Shown here one piece after another: positions 39,098 to 46,849 of a stretch of 46,849 bases of DNA (its first letter is position 1; each line of letters opens with the position of its first letter). Source of the DNA: Oscillospiraceae bacterium. Its GTDB lineage: Bacteria; Bacillota; Clostridia; Oscillospirales; Oscillospiraceae. The position numbers and the translations under genes were made by a program. Under the pieces are notes generated by a model that ran no database searches, was not told the DNA's origin, and worked only from the letters and a program-made list of their open reading frames with translations. Where the stretch lies: NCBI GenBank assembly GCA_902765595.1, contig CACXAQ010000008.1:1-46849 (forward strand). Direction: 5' to 3'.

Positions 39098-41491
39098 TTA
39101 CTGGGTCACATACGCCTTGATGGCGCCGGCGCCGGCGATCTTCTCAAAGCCCTCGCCCTTGGGAATGATGAGGGTGGGCGCCTGCTTCACGCCGTACTGC
39201 TTGGCAAGCTCCGGGTGCTCGTCCGCCAGGATCTTGTCGTAGCGGAAGCCGGCCTTGTCCATGTAGGAGCAGGCGATGCGGCAGTTGGGGCAGGTGGCGG
39301 TGGCGAAGAGGATGGGCGTGGGCTCGGCAGCGGGGGCCTTGACCTCCGCGGGCGCAGCCTCGGCGGCCGTCGGCGCGCTCTCTGCGTGGGCGGGCTCGAT
39401 GGGGCCGGTGTGGTGCAGGTGGGAGTGGCCGATGTTATACTCCCTGCGCTCCTTGTACTCCTGGGTCTTGCCCTCGTTCCAGTTCTGCACCGGGCGGTAG
39501 TAGCCGGTGATGCGGCTGTAGACCTCGGCACTCTGGCCGCAGTGGGGGCAGGTGAACTGCTCGCCGTTCAGGTAGCCGTGATCCTTGCAGACGGAGTAGG
39601 TGGGGGAAATGGTGTAGTAGGGCAGGCGGTAGTTCTCCGCGATCTTCCGCACCAGGTTGGCCGCGGCCTGCCAGTCGGGCAGCTTCTCGCCCAGGAAGGC
39701 GTGGAACACGGTACCGGAGGTGTAGCGGGTCTGCAGGTCGTCCTGGATGTCCAGGGCCTCGAACACGTCCTCGGTGTAGCCCACGGGCAGGTGAGAGCTG
39801 TTGGTGTAGTAGGGGGTGCCGCCGGGCTCGGCCGCGGTGATGATGTCGGGGAAGACCTCCACGTCATGCTTGGCCAGCCGGTAGGAGGTGGACTCGGCGG
39901 GGGTGGCCTCCAGGTTGTACAGGTCGCCGTACTGCTCCTGGTAATCGCTCAGCCGCTCGCGCATGTGGTCCAGCACCTGCTTGGTGAACTCCTGGCACTC
40001 GGGATGGGTCATATCGGCCCGGATCCACTTGGCGTTGAGGCCGGCCTCGTTCATGCCCACCAGGCCGATGGTGGAGAAGTGGTTCTCAAAGGTGCCCAGA
40101 TAGTACTTGGTGTAGGGGTACAGGCCCTCGTTGAGGAGCTTGGTGATGACGGTGCGCTTGATCTTCAGGGAGCGGGCGGCCAGGTCCATCAGCTTGTCCA
40201 GACGCTCATAGAAGTCCTTCTCGTCCTTGGCAAGGTAGGCCAGGCGCGGCATGTTCAGCGTGACCACGCCCACGGAGCCGGTGCTTTCGCCGGAGCCGAA
40301 GTAGCCGCCGGACTTTTTCCGCAGCTCCCGCAGGTCCAGACGCAGGCGGCAGCACATCGAGCGCACGTCGCTGGGCTCCATGTCGGAGTTGATGTAGTTG
40401 GAGAAGTAGGGGGTGCCGTACTTGGCGGTCATCTCGAAGAGGAGCTTGTTGTTCTCGGTGGGAGACCAGTCAAAGTCCCGGGTGATGGAGTAGGTGGGGA
40501 TGGGGTACTGGAAGCCGCGGCCGTTGGCGTCGCCCTCGATCATGACGTTGATGAAGGCCTTGTTGACCAGGTCCATCTCGGCCTTGCAGTCGCCGTAGGT
40601 GAAGTCCATCTCCTTGCCGCCCACGATGGCGGGCAGATCCTTCAGGTCGGCGGGCACGGTCCAGTCCAGGGTGATGTTGGAGAAGGGCGCCTGGGTGCCC
40701 CAGCGGCTGGGGGTGTTCACGCCGAAGACGAAGGACTGGATGCACTGCTTGACTTCCTTGTAGCTCAGGTTGTCCACCTTCACGAAGGGAGCCAGGTAGG
40801 TGTCGAAGGAGGAGAAGGCCTGGGCGCCGGCCCACTCGTTCTGCATGATGCCCAGGAAGTTCACCATTTGGTTGCAGAGGGTGGACAGGTGGCTTGCCGG
40901 GGAGGAGTTGATCTTGCCCGGGATGCCGAGACCCTGCTGAATGAGCTGCTTCAGGCTCCAGCCGGCGCAGTAGCCGGTGAGCATGCTGAGGTCGTGCAGG
41001 TGGATGTCGCAGTTGCGGTGGGCGTTGGCGATCTCCTCGTCATAGACCTCGCTGAGCCAGTAGTTGGCGGTGATGGCGCCGGAGTTGGAGAGGATCAGGC
41101 CGCCCACGGAGTAGGTGACGGTGGAGTTCTCCTTCACGCGCCAGTCGGTGACGTTCAGGTACTTGTCCACGGTCTCCTTGTAGTCCAGGTAGGTGGACTT
41201 CATGTTGCGCAGTTTCTCCCGCTGCTTGCGGTAGAGGATGTAGGCCTTGGCCACCTGCTCATAGCCGCCCCGGGACAGGACCGCCTCCACGCTGTCCTGG
41301 ATGTCTTCCACGGCCACCTTGCCGTCCTTGATCTTGCCGAGGAAGTCGGCGGAGACCTTCAGCGCCAGAAAATCGATGACGCTGTCGTTATACTCGGTCT
41401 TGGTGGCGTCGAACGCCTTTTTGATGGCGTCCGCGATCTTGTTGATGTTGAAGTCGACGATCTTGCCGTCTCTCTTTACGACCTGATACAT
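39098..41491 (-). CDS. nrdD: anaerobic (class III) ribonucleoside-triphosphate reductase fused to a thioredoxin-like domain
   Basis: A 797-aa glycyl-radical enzyme that makes dNTPs without oxygen. An N-terminal ATP-cone (~1-95, VVKRDGKIVDFNINKIADAIKKAF) gives allosteric control. The catalytic barrel follows, then a zinc site (Cys635, His638, Cys648, Cys651; CKDHGY, CPHC) and the glycyl-radical loop RITGYYRPVQNWN with Gly663 as the radical residue. An Ala/Pro-rich linker (~688-723) leads to an unusual C-terminal thioredoxin/glutaredoxin-like domain (~724-797) with redox motif CPNC (734-737) and the cis-Pro turn QAPTLIIP. Most class III enzymes lack this domain. nrdG lies upstream and trxB downstream. 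NrdR boxes control the operon. Confidence 0.95.
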   Translation of the reverse strand: MYQVVKRDGKIVDFNINKIADAIKKAFDATKTEYNDSVIDFLALKVSADFLGKIKDGKVAVEDIQDSVEAVLSRGGYEQVAKAYILYRKQREKLRNMKSTYLDYKETVDKYLNVTDWRVKENSTVTYSVGGLILSNSGAITANYWLSEVYDEEIANAHRNCDIHLHDLSMLTGYCAGWSLKQLIQQGLGIPGKINSSPASHLSTLCNQMVNFLGIMQNEWAGAQAFSSFDTYLAPFVKVDNLSYKEVKQCIQSFVFGVNTPSRWGTQAPFSNITLDWTVPADLKDLPAIVGGKEMDFTYGDCKAEMDLVNKAFINVMIEGDANGRGFQYPIPTYSITRDFDWSPTENNKLLFEMTAKYGTPYFSNYINSDMEPSDVRSMCCRLRLDLRELRKKSGGYFGSGESTGSVGVVTLNMPRLAYLAKDEKDFYERLDKLMDLAARSLKIKRTVITKLLNEGLYPYTKYYLGTFENHFSTIGLVGMNEAGLNAKWIRADMTHPECQEFTKQVLDHMRERLSDYQEQYGDLYNLEATPAESTSYRLAKHDVEVFPDIITAAEPGGTPYYTNSSHLPVGYTEDVFEALDIQDDLQTRYTSGTVFHAFLGEKLPDWQAAANLVRKIAENYRLPYYTISPTYSVCKDHGYLNGEQFTCPHCGQSAEVYSRITGYYRPVQNWNEGKTQEYKERREYNIGHSHLHHTGPIEPAHAESAPTAAEAAPAEVKAPAAEPTPILFATATCPNCRIACSYMDKAGFRYDKILADEHPELAKQYGVKQAPTLIIPKGEGFEKIAGAGAIKAYVTQ

Positions 41492-41507
41492 AGCTTTATC
41501 CCTCTCT

Positions 41508-42209
41508 TTATTCTACGCCTCTGACCTGGACGCAGGGCACGATGGGCCGTACCGCGTCCGCCAGGGCGTGCATTTCTTCTCCCGTGAAGGCCCCCAGGCC
41601 CTCGATGGCGATCACATCGCCGGAATCCTTGAATTGCTGCAGGTAGTACTCCTTGGCCCCCTCGATCCATCTGGCGGCCTCCACCAGACTCTCCCGGGTG
41701 TGCAGGCCACGGACCACCGTGGTGCGGAACTCATAGTCCACCTTGCCGGAGAGCAGGTAGTTTTTCGTCCGCTCCACCGGGCTCAGATCGAAGCCGGGCA
41801 CGCCCACGGTCTTGGCGTACAGGGCGGGGGAGTTTTTAATGTCCACCGCTACCCGGTCCACCAGCCCCTCTTCCACCAGAGCCATCAGCCGCTCCGGGAA
41901 GGAGCCGTTGGTGTCCAGCTTCACGTGGTAGCCCAGTGCCTTGACTTTCCGCAAAAACTCGTCGATGTCCCTGTGCAGCAGCGGCTCGCCTCCCGTGACG
42001 GCCACGCCGTCCAGGATGCCCTGCCGCTTTTTCAGAAAGGCCAGGACCGTAGCCTCCCCGTCCGGGTCCCCCTGCATCCGCTCCGGCAGGACCAGAGGGG
42101 CGTTGTGGCAGAAGGGACAGCGGAAGTTGCAGCCGCCGGTGAAGACCGTGCAGGCCACATGGCCGGGATCGTCCAGCAAGGTCAGTTTCTGCAGTCCGGA
42201 AATCTGCAT
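41508..42209 (-). CDS. nrdG: anaerobic ribonucleotide reductase activating protein (radical SAM)
   Basis: A 233-aa radical-SAM activase that makes the glycyl radical on NrdD using S-adenosylmethionine. The 4Fe-4S motif is CNFRCPFC (Cys27, Cys31, Cys34), followed by GVAVTGGEPLLH for SAM binding. The ATG at 42209 has AAAGGGGG upstream; the long frame that continues to 44393 is the reverse shadow of glmS and is rejected. nrdD starts 16 bases after its stop. It is the first gene of the operon, behind a strong promoter with two NrdR boxes. Confidence 0.94.
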   Translation of the reverse strand: MQISGLQKLTLLDDPGHVACTVFTGGCNFRCPFCHNAPLVLPERMQGDPDGEATVLAFLKKRQGILDGVAVTGGEPLLHRDIDEFLRKVKALGYHVKLDTNGSFPERLMALVEEGLVDRVAVDIKNSPALYAKTVGVPGFDLSPVERTKNYLLSGKVDYEFRTTVVRGLHTRESLVEAARWIEGAKEYYLQQFKDSGDVIAIEGLGAFTGEEMHALADAVRPIVPCVQVRGVE

Positions 42210-42273
42210 GGCCGGACCCCCTTTCAAGAAGACAAGCGGGCACGGATGCCCCGCTTTGTTCGCTGCGAGGCCT

Positions 42274-42302
42274 ATGATAGCGCCATCTTGTTGCCTTGTC
42301 AA
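42274..42302 (-). promoter_or_regulatory. promoter of the nrdG-nrdD-trxB operon
   Basis: Minus-strand perfect TTGACA (42297-42302), 17-bp spacer, TATCAT (42274-42279). It lies in the 333-base gap between divergent nrdG and glmS; the NrdR boxes are just upstream of the -35. Confidence 0.82.
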
Positions 42303-42307
42303 GGGGG

Positions 42308-42322
42308 GAACACAAAATATAG
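42308..42322 (-). promoter_or_regulatory. NrdR box 1 (proximal)
   Basis: GAACACAAAATATAG on the plus strand, matching the ACACAAAATATA core of NrdR-binding sites; the second half is degenerate. It starts 6 bases upstream of the -35 box. Confidence 0.7.
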
Positions 42323-42349
42323 AAAGTTTAACCGGGCTGTAACCGGTTT

Positions 42350-42364
42350 GAACACAAAATATAG
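42350..42364 (-). promoter_or_regulatory. NrdR box 2 (distal)
   Basis: An exact copy of box 1 (GAACACAAAATATAG), 42 bp further upstream, i.e. four helical turns, the usual spacing of paired NrdR boxes. A small AACCGG/CCGGTT inverted repeat lies between them. Confidence 0.72.
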
Positions 42365-42366
42365 TG

Positions 42367-42398
42367 CCAGCCGGGATTTTGTTCCCGACTGACACCGT
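42367..42398. repeat. imperfect hairpin between the nrdG and glmS promoters
   Basis: GTGCCAGCCGGGA pairs with TCCCGACTGACAC with two mismatches (32 bases including the loop). Role unclear; it is adjacent to NrdR box 2 and could insulate the divergent promoters. Nothing else is seen between here and the glmS promoter. Confidence 0.55.
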
Positions 42399-42478
42399 TT
42401 GACATTTTACCCGATCTGCCCGTGTTTTGCAAGCCTTTTTGACAAAAAAGATTTTCCTGCGCGCTGCCCATCCCACGG

Positions 42479-42507
42479 TTGCCCTTCCCGGGAAAGCGTG
42501 ATATAAT
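42479..42507 (+). promoter_or_regulatory. promoter of glmS
   Basis: TTGCCC (42479-42484), 17-bp spacer, perfect TATAAT (42502-42507). The ~30-base leader has no room for a glmS ribozyme. Confidence 0.78.
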
Positions 42508-42542
42508 GCATACATGATTTCTGTATAAGGGAGAGTGTCACT

Positions 42543-44381
<1,839 letters not shown>

Positions 44382-44395
44382 TCCGAAGAACAAGA

Positions 44396-44427
44396 AAAAC
44401 AGCAGAGTCGTTTGACTCTGCTGTTTT
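44396..44427. terminator. bidirectional terminator after glmS
   Basis: A 14-bp perfect stem AAAACAGCAGAGTC and complement around GTTT, with A- and T-rich flanks. Confidence 0.9.
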
Positions 44428-44445
44428 CTTATGGCTGATGGCCCT

Positions 44446-45288
44446 TTACCGTTTTCGGCTCACGCTGTCGGCCAGGGCCAGGATCTCCGCGTCGGTCCAG
44501 GGGCGGGGTTCTTCCTCCTCCGGCTCCGCGGGCCCCTCGGCGGGGACCGGCTCCGCCCGGCGCTGCCGCAGGGTCCGGCGGATCAGGGCAAAGCTCACCG
44601 TCCCCAGGATCAGGGCCACCCCGGCGGCCCGGAAGATCTGGGCAAGCTGCTCATAGCCGTCCCAGAACAGCGGCACCGTCAGATCGGCCGCGCCCAGGGT
44701 CAGCCCGCCCAGGAGCAGCCCCAGCAGGCTCTTTTTGTTCAGGATCTTTTTCAGGGGCATGTCCGGAAAGACGGTTTTGATGCCCAGGGCAAAGGCGCCC
44801 AGCAGCGCCGCCAGCAGGAAGAGCCAGCCGATGGCCTTTCCCGCGATGGGGCCCAGCAGCATGGACCAGAGCCCCGTGGCCACCGTCCAGATCCCCCAGC
44901 CCAATGCCCACATGGGCACCAGCACGAAGACCCGCACCGAGAGGGGGAGCTGCAGGATCCGTTGGCGCAGCCGCGCCCGGACGCCCAGGGACTCGCCGGA
45001 GACTTCCTCTTCTTCCTCTGTGCTGCCGCCGTCGTCATCGCCGCCGCCGCCGTCGCCGTCCAGGTCGTTGTCGTTGTCGTTTTCGTAGGCCACTACCGGG
45101 TTGAGGGGCTGCTCGTCCGCCAGCAGCGCGTCCGGCGAGGGGAACACCCCGCCCACCAGCACGCTTGCCGAGGTGAAAAGCGCCACGCCCGTCCTGGCCA
45201 GCTTCTTTTTCAATTCCTTTTTGCGCTCGTCCTCCGAGACCTGCTCCGAGGTCTGCTCCGGGATCTGGGCCAGCTCCTTTTCGCTCAT
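44446..45288 (-). CDS. membrane protein with an acidic Asp/Gly-rich segment, unknown function
   Basis: A 280-aa protein. The N-terminus is charged (MSEKELAQIPEQTSEQVSEDERKKELKKKLARTG), then comes a hydrophobic segment ending in PSPDALLADEQP. A striking low-complexity stretch (~70-97) consists of Asn/Asp, Gly and Glu. About four to five membrane segments follow, and the protein ends with an acidic tail containing PWTDAEILALADSVSRKR. I do not recognise a family. The acidic stretch could bind cations. The start has AAGGAGG 7 bases upstream, and a TTGACA promoter lies nearby. Confidence 0.85.
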   Translation of the reverse strand: MSEKELAQIPEQTSEQVSEDERKKELKKKLARTGVALFTSASVLVGGVFPSPDALLADEQPLNPVVAYENDNDNDLDGDGGGGDDDGGSTEEEEEVSGESLGVRARLRQRILQLPLSVRVFVLVPMWALGWGIWTVATGLWSMLLGPIAGKAIGWLFLLAALLGAFALGIKTVFPDMPLKKILNKKSLLGLLLGGLTLGAADLTVPLFWDGYEQLAQIFRAAGVALILGTVSFALIRRTLRQRRAEPVPAEGPAEPEEEEPRPWTDAEILALADSVSRKR

Positions 45289-45320
45289 CGCCGCACCTCC
45301 TTGTGATCCGGTTTTTCTGG

Positions 45321-45349
45321 TTCATACGACAGCCTTCAGACGCTGTCAA
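45321..45349 (-). promoter_or_regulatory. promoter of the 280-aa membrane protein gene
   Basis: Minus-strand perfect TTGACA (45344-45349), 17-bp spacer, TATGAA (45321-45326). Confidence 0.7.
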
Positions 45350-45394
45350 AGCGATTTTGTTCCCGAACCGCCCCGCTGGGCGGGGAAGCGGGGT

Positions 45395-45670
45395 TCATTT
45401 TTTCCCGTAGCGAAAGGCAAAGGCGATGGTCACCAGCGACAGCGCTATGGCTGTGCCCACCAGCGCCGCTTCAAAGGAGAAGGGCAGGAGTCCACGCAGC
45501 AAAAACACCGCGCCCAGAGCCGCCGCGTCCACCAGCAGCCGCAGGAGATTGCCCGCCATCAAGGCGTTGTTTTCGTTTTTCTCAATGGACTTTTTCAGGA
45601 TCCGGGTGTTCAGGAGCCCGCAGAGGGCGCCCCAGACCAGGCCTGCCAGTATACCGAAGAGCAGTTTCAT
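45395..45670 (-). CDS. small three-helix membrane protein (91 aa), possibly AtpI-like
   Basis: A 91-aa hydrophobic protein: MKLLFGILAGLVWGALCGLLNTRILKKSIEKNENNALMAGNLLRLLVDAAALGAVFLLRG, then a third helix and a basic end AFRYGKK. Three membrane segments with a charged loop after the first resemble ATP synthase subunit I (AtpI-like) proteins, but no ATP synthase genes are nearby, so this is only a suggestion. The ATG at 45670 follows GGGAGGGATACC; the longer frame to 45820 overlaps the promoter and coat gene and is rejected. Confidence 0.78.
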   Translation of the reverse strand: MKLLFGILAGLVWGALCGLLNTRILKKSIEKNENNALMAGNLLRLLVDAAALGAVFLLRGLLPFSFEAALVGTAIALSLVTIAFAFRYGKK

Positions 45671-45694
45671 GGTATCCCTCCCTTTTGCGCTTTT

Positions 45695-45722
45695 AGTGTA
45701 ACATATTTTCCCCGCCGCGCAA
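45695..45722 (-). promoter_or_regulatory. promoter of the 91-aa membrane protein gene
   Basis: Minus-strand TTGCGC (45717-45722), 16-bp spacer, TACACT (45695-45700) with TGT before the -10. Confidence 0.5.
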
Positions 45723-45809
45723 AGGGGGGCGCGAAAAAATAAAAAATACCAGATTTTCCCTGACAAATCGGAATGCGGAACGCAGATACTAAGGGCGAGG
45801 TGATGAAAC

Positions 45810-45983
45810 ATGAGTCCCAAAGAACTGCTTTATATCGAAGACGCGCTGGGTCACGCCCAGTATATGGCTACCCAGTGCCAGGCAGCGGCCCAGCAGCTGA
45901 GCGATCCCACGCTCCGCAGCCAGATCGAGCAGCTTGTCAGCAGCAACCAGGCCCTGTTCAACCGTTTTTACAATCTGGTGTAA
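45810..45983 (+). CDS. small spore coat-like protein (57 aa)
   Basis: A 57-residue helical protein: MSPKELLYIEDALGHAQYM, then ATQCQAAAQQLSDPTLRSQ, IEQLVSSNQALFNRFYNLV. The pattern (paired helices, Gln-rich, ending in a FYNLV-type motif) is that of the short coat-like partners found next to cotF genes in Clostridia. It starts after GAGGTGATGAAAC and ends 12 bases before the CotF gene, whose ribosome site TAAGGAGG begins at its stop codon. A sporulation role is inferred. A possible SigK-like -10 (CAGATACTA) lies upstream at about 45782-45790, which is a weak match. Confidence 0.82.
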   Translation: MSPKELLYIEDALGHAQYMATQCQAAAQQLSDPTLRSQIEQLVSSNQALFNRFYNLV

Positions 45984-45995
45984 GGAGGACGCACG

Positions 45996-46244
45996 ATGAA
46001 CGACAAGGAAATCATGGAGGGCATCCTCCTCACCACCAAGGGCGTCTGCGACCTGTATCTGCACGGGTCCATTGAATCTTCCACGCCCAATGTGCACGAT
46101 GCGTTCAGCACCGCGCTCAACGACGCCATCTGCATGCAGAAGGAGCTCTATTCCACCATGCAGAGCCGGGGCTGGTATCCCACCCAGCAGGCCCAGGCCC
46201 AGAGCATCCAGCAGGTCCGGCAGAAGTACGCCGCCCAGGGCTGA
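45996..46244 (+). CDS. CotF-family spore coat protein
   Basis: An 82-aa CotF-like coat protein. It has MNDKEIMEGILLTTKGVCDLYLHGSIESSTPNVHDAFSTALNDAICMQKELYSTMQSRGWYPTQQA; the QKELYSTMQSRGWYPTQQA ending is diagnostic for CotF-type proteins, which are shed into the spore coat in late sporulation. It starts after TAAGGAGGACGCACG and forms a two-gene operon with the 57-aa protein. Confidence 0.9.
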   Translation: MNDKEIMEGILLTTKGVCDLYLHGSIESSTPNVHDAFSTALNDAICMQKELYSTMQSRGWYPTQQAQAQSIQQVRQKYAAQG

Positions 46245-46254
46245 CAAATCGGGA

Positions 46255-46293
46255 AAAGGAAGCCATTGCATTTCAGCAAAGGCTTCCTTCTTT
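46255..46293 (+). terminator. hairpin after cotF
   Basis: AAGGAAGCC/GGCTTCCTT stem with a 16-base loop and short T-run (TTCTTTG), possibly a first weak terminator. Confidence 0.55.
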
Positions 46294-46302
46294 GTATAAG
46301 TT

Positions 46303-46343
46303 GCCCCCCGGCAGAGGGATGGACTCTGCCGGGGGGGCTTTTG
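46303..46343. terminator. bidirectional terminator between cotF and the antiporter gene
   Basis: GCCCCCCGGCAGAG against CTCTGCCGGGGGGGC (one bulged G), 7-base loop, then CTTTTGC. It separates convergent genes. Confidence 0.85.
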
Positions 46344-46344
46344 C

Positions 46345-46849
46345 TTATTGCTTTGCGGCCTGGGCCAGCTTGCGCTCCCGGCGGCGAAGGACTTCTTCGC
46401 TCTTGGGCTGGATGTCGCCGGCCTTGGTCAGGGCCCACTTGGTCATCACCGGGCCGAGGAGCTCATACACCAGCACGGCGAAGAGCACGATGTTGCGGAT
46501 CAGGGACCCGTCTCCGGGAAGCTGGGCGGCGGTGACGCACATGCCCAATGCCACGCCCGCCTGGGGCCAGAGGGTGATGCCCAGATACCGGACCACCTTG
46601 GGGCCGCAGCGCATCATCCGGGTGGATTCCCGGGCACCGAAGTACTTGCCGAGGCAGCGGGAGACGATATACACCAGGCCCACCAGCACGGAGCTCAGCT
46701 TCGCGAAGACGCCCAGCTCCAGCTCGGCGCCGGAGAGCACGAAGAACAGCACCATCAGCGGGGAGGACCACTTGTCCGCCCGCTCCATGATCTCATCGGA
46801 CAGGGGGCAGAGGTTGCAGAAGACGCTGCCCAGCATCATGCACACCAGC
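46345..46849 (-). CDS. cation:proton antiporter (CPA family), C-terminal part; runs off the window
   Basis: The last ~168 residues of a membrane antiporter whose N-terminus lies beyond 46849. Hydrophobic segments include PLMVLFFVLSGAELELGVFAKLSSVLVGLVYIVSRCLGKYFGARES, the region with the conserved LSGAELE-type motif, and LGITLWPQAGVALGMCVTAAQLPGD, which resembles the last exchanger helices. A basic cytoplasmic tail follows (KSEEVLRRRERKLAQAAKQ). The family is that of sodium/proton exchangers; which cation is moved is unknown. Confidence 0.85.
   Translation of the reverse strand, partial: LVCMMLGSVFCNLCPLSDEIMERADKWSSPLMVLFFVLSGAELELGVFAKLSSVLVGLVYIVSRCLGKYFGARESTRMMRCGPKVVRYLGITLWPQAGVALGMCVTAAQLPGDGSLIRNIVLFAVLVYELLGPVMTKWALTKAGDIQPKSEEVLRRRERKLAQAAKQ

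Noticed and set aside
38915-41524. 869-codon open frame on the plus strand
   Set aside because: Antisense to nrdD; its Gly/Val/Leu/Gln/His-rich low-complexity protein is typical of a shadow frame.
42508-42542. glmS ribozyme upstream of glmS
   Set aside because: The leader is only ~30 bases and has none of the ribozyme core.
45360-45394. GC-rich hairpin (GAACC...GGTTC) after the 91-aa membrane protein gene as a terminator
   Set aside because: On the strand of that gene it has no T-run. The T-run is on the other strand, where no gene is transcribed toward it, so function is unclear and it is not annotated.
45780-45792. SigK-type promoter for the cotF operon
   Set aside because: CAGATACTA only partly fits the -10 and the -35 AC is 18 bases away; too weak to call as a feature.

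Overview
The window looks like a chromosomal segment of a GC-rich, endospore-forming, anaerobic Firmicute, most likely an Oscillospiraceae-type gut bacterium (taxon inferred, not tested). The grounds are strong GGAGG-type ribosome binding sites, TTGACA/TATAAT promoters almost always 17 bp apart, sporulation genes (spoIID, a ymxH-type gene, cotF-like coat genes), a Noc/Spo0J-type ParB, a tRNA-dependent T-box leader, an oxygen-sensitive class III ribonucleotide reductase, and many short palindromic intergenic repeats. No rRNA, tRNA, CRISPR array, prophage or complete insertion sequence was seen.

Layout. Positions 1-98 are the 3' end (domains V and VI) of a group II intron. 0.1-4.1 kb (minus) holds a 70-aa protein, two FAD-dependent oxidoreductases and L-asparaginase. 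4.3-6.3 kb is a Kup potassium transporter. 6.4-9.4 kb (minus) holds a cell-wall M14 peptidase and a three-gene operon of two membrane proteins plus an OhrR-type thiol-switch regulator. 9.6-11.1 kb is proS. 11.1-12.3 kb (minus) is ymxH and parB/noc. 12.5-15.3 kb is the methionine uptake operon metN-metI-metQ behind a T-box leader with an AUG specifier. 15.5-18.9 kb (plus) is rarA, a DUF951 protein, a GIY-YIG protein and an MFS/spermidine-synthase fusion. 19-25.9 kb mixes an XRE-TPR regulator, spoIID, two membrane proteins, a secreted VYNNGG-repeat protein and an AlkZ-related protein.

25.9-31.6 kb holds a ComEA-like protein and two complete Trk/Ktr potassium systems that converge on one 50-bp palindrome. 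32-37.9 kb (plus) holds a DUF2461 protein, a glycosyltransferase, murI, a DUF1934 protein, a YtrA-type GntR regulator with an ABC exporter, and a HAD phosphatase. 38-42.3 kb (minus) is the anaerobic dNTP operon nrdG-nrdD-trxB, with two NrdR boxes upstream. 42.5-44.4 kb is glmS. 44.4-46.8 kb holds two membrane proteins, two CotF-like coat proteins and the C-terminal part of a cation:proton antiporter.

How the genes work together. The most striking unit is nrdG-nrdD-trxB: the reductase carries a C-terminal thioredoxin-like domain with a CPNC motif, and thioredoxin reductase follows it. This suggests a self-contained, NADPH-driven anaerobic ribonucleotide reductase that takes electrons from its own fused redoxin. 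Three potassium uptake systems within 28 kb suggest strong investment in potassium homeostasis. Several intergenic regions hold arrays of perfect hairpins that ordinary terminators do not explain.
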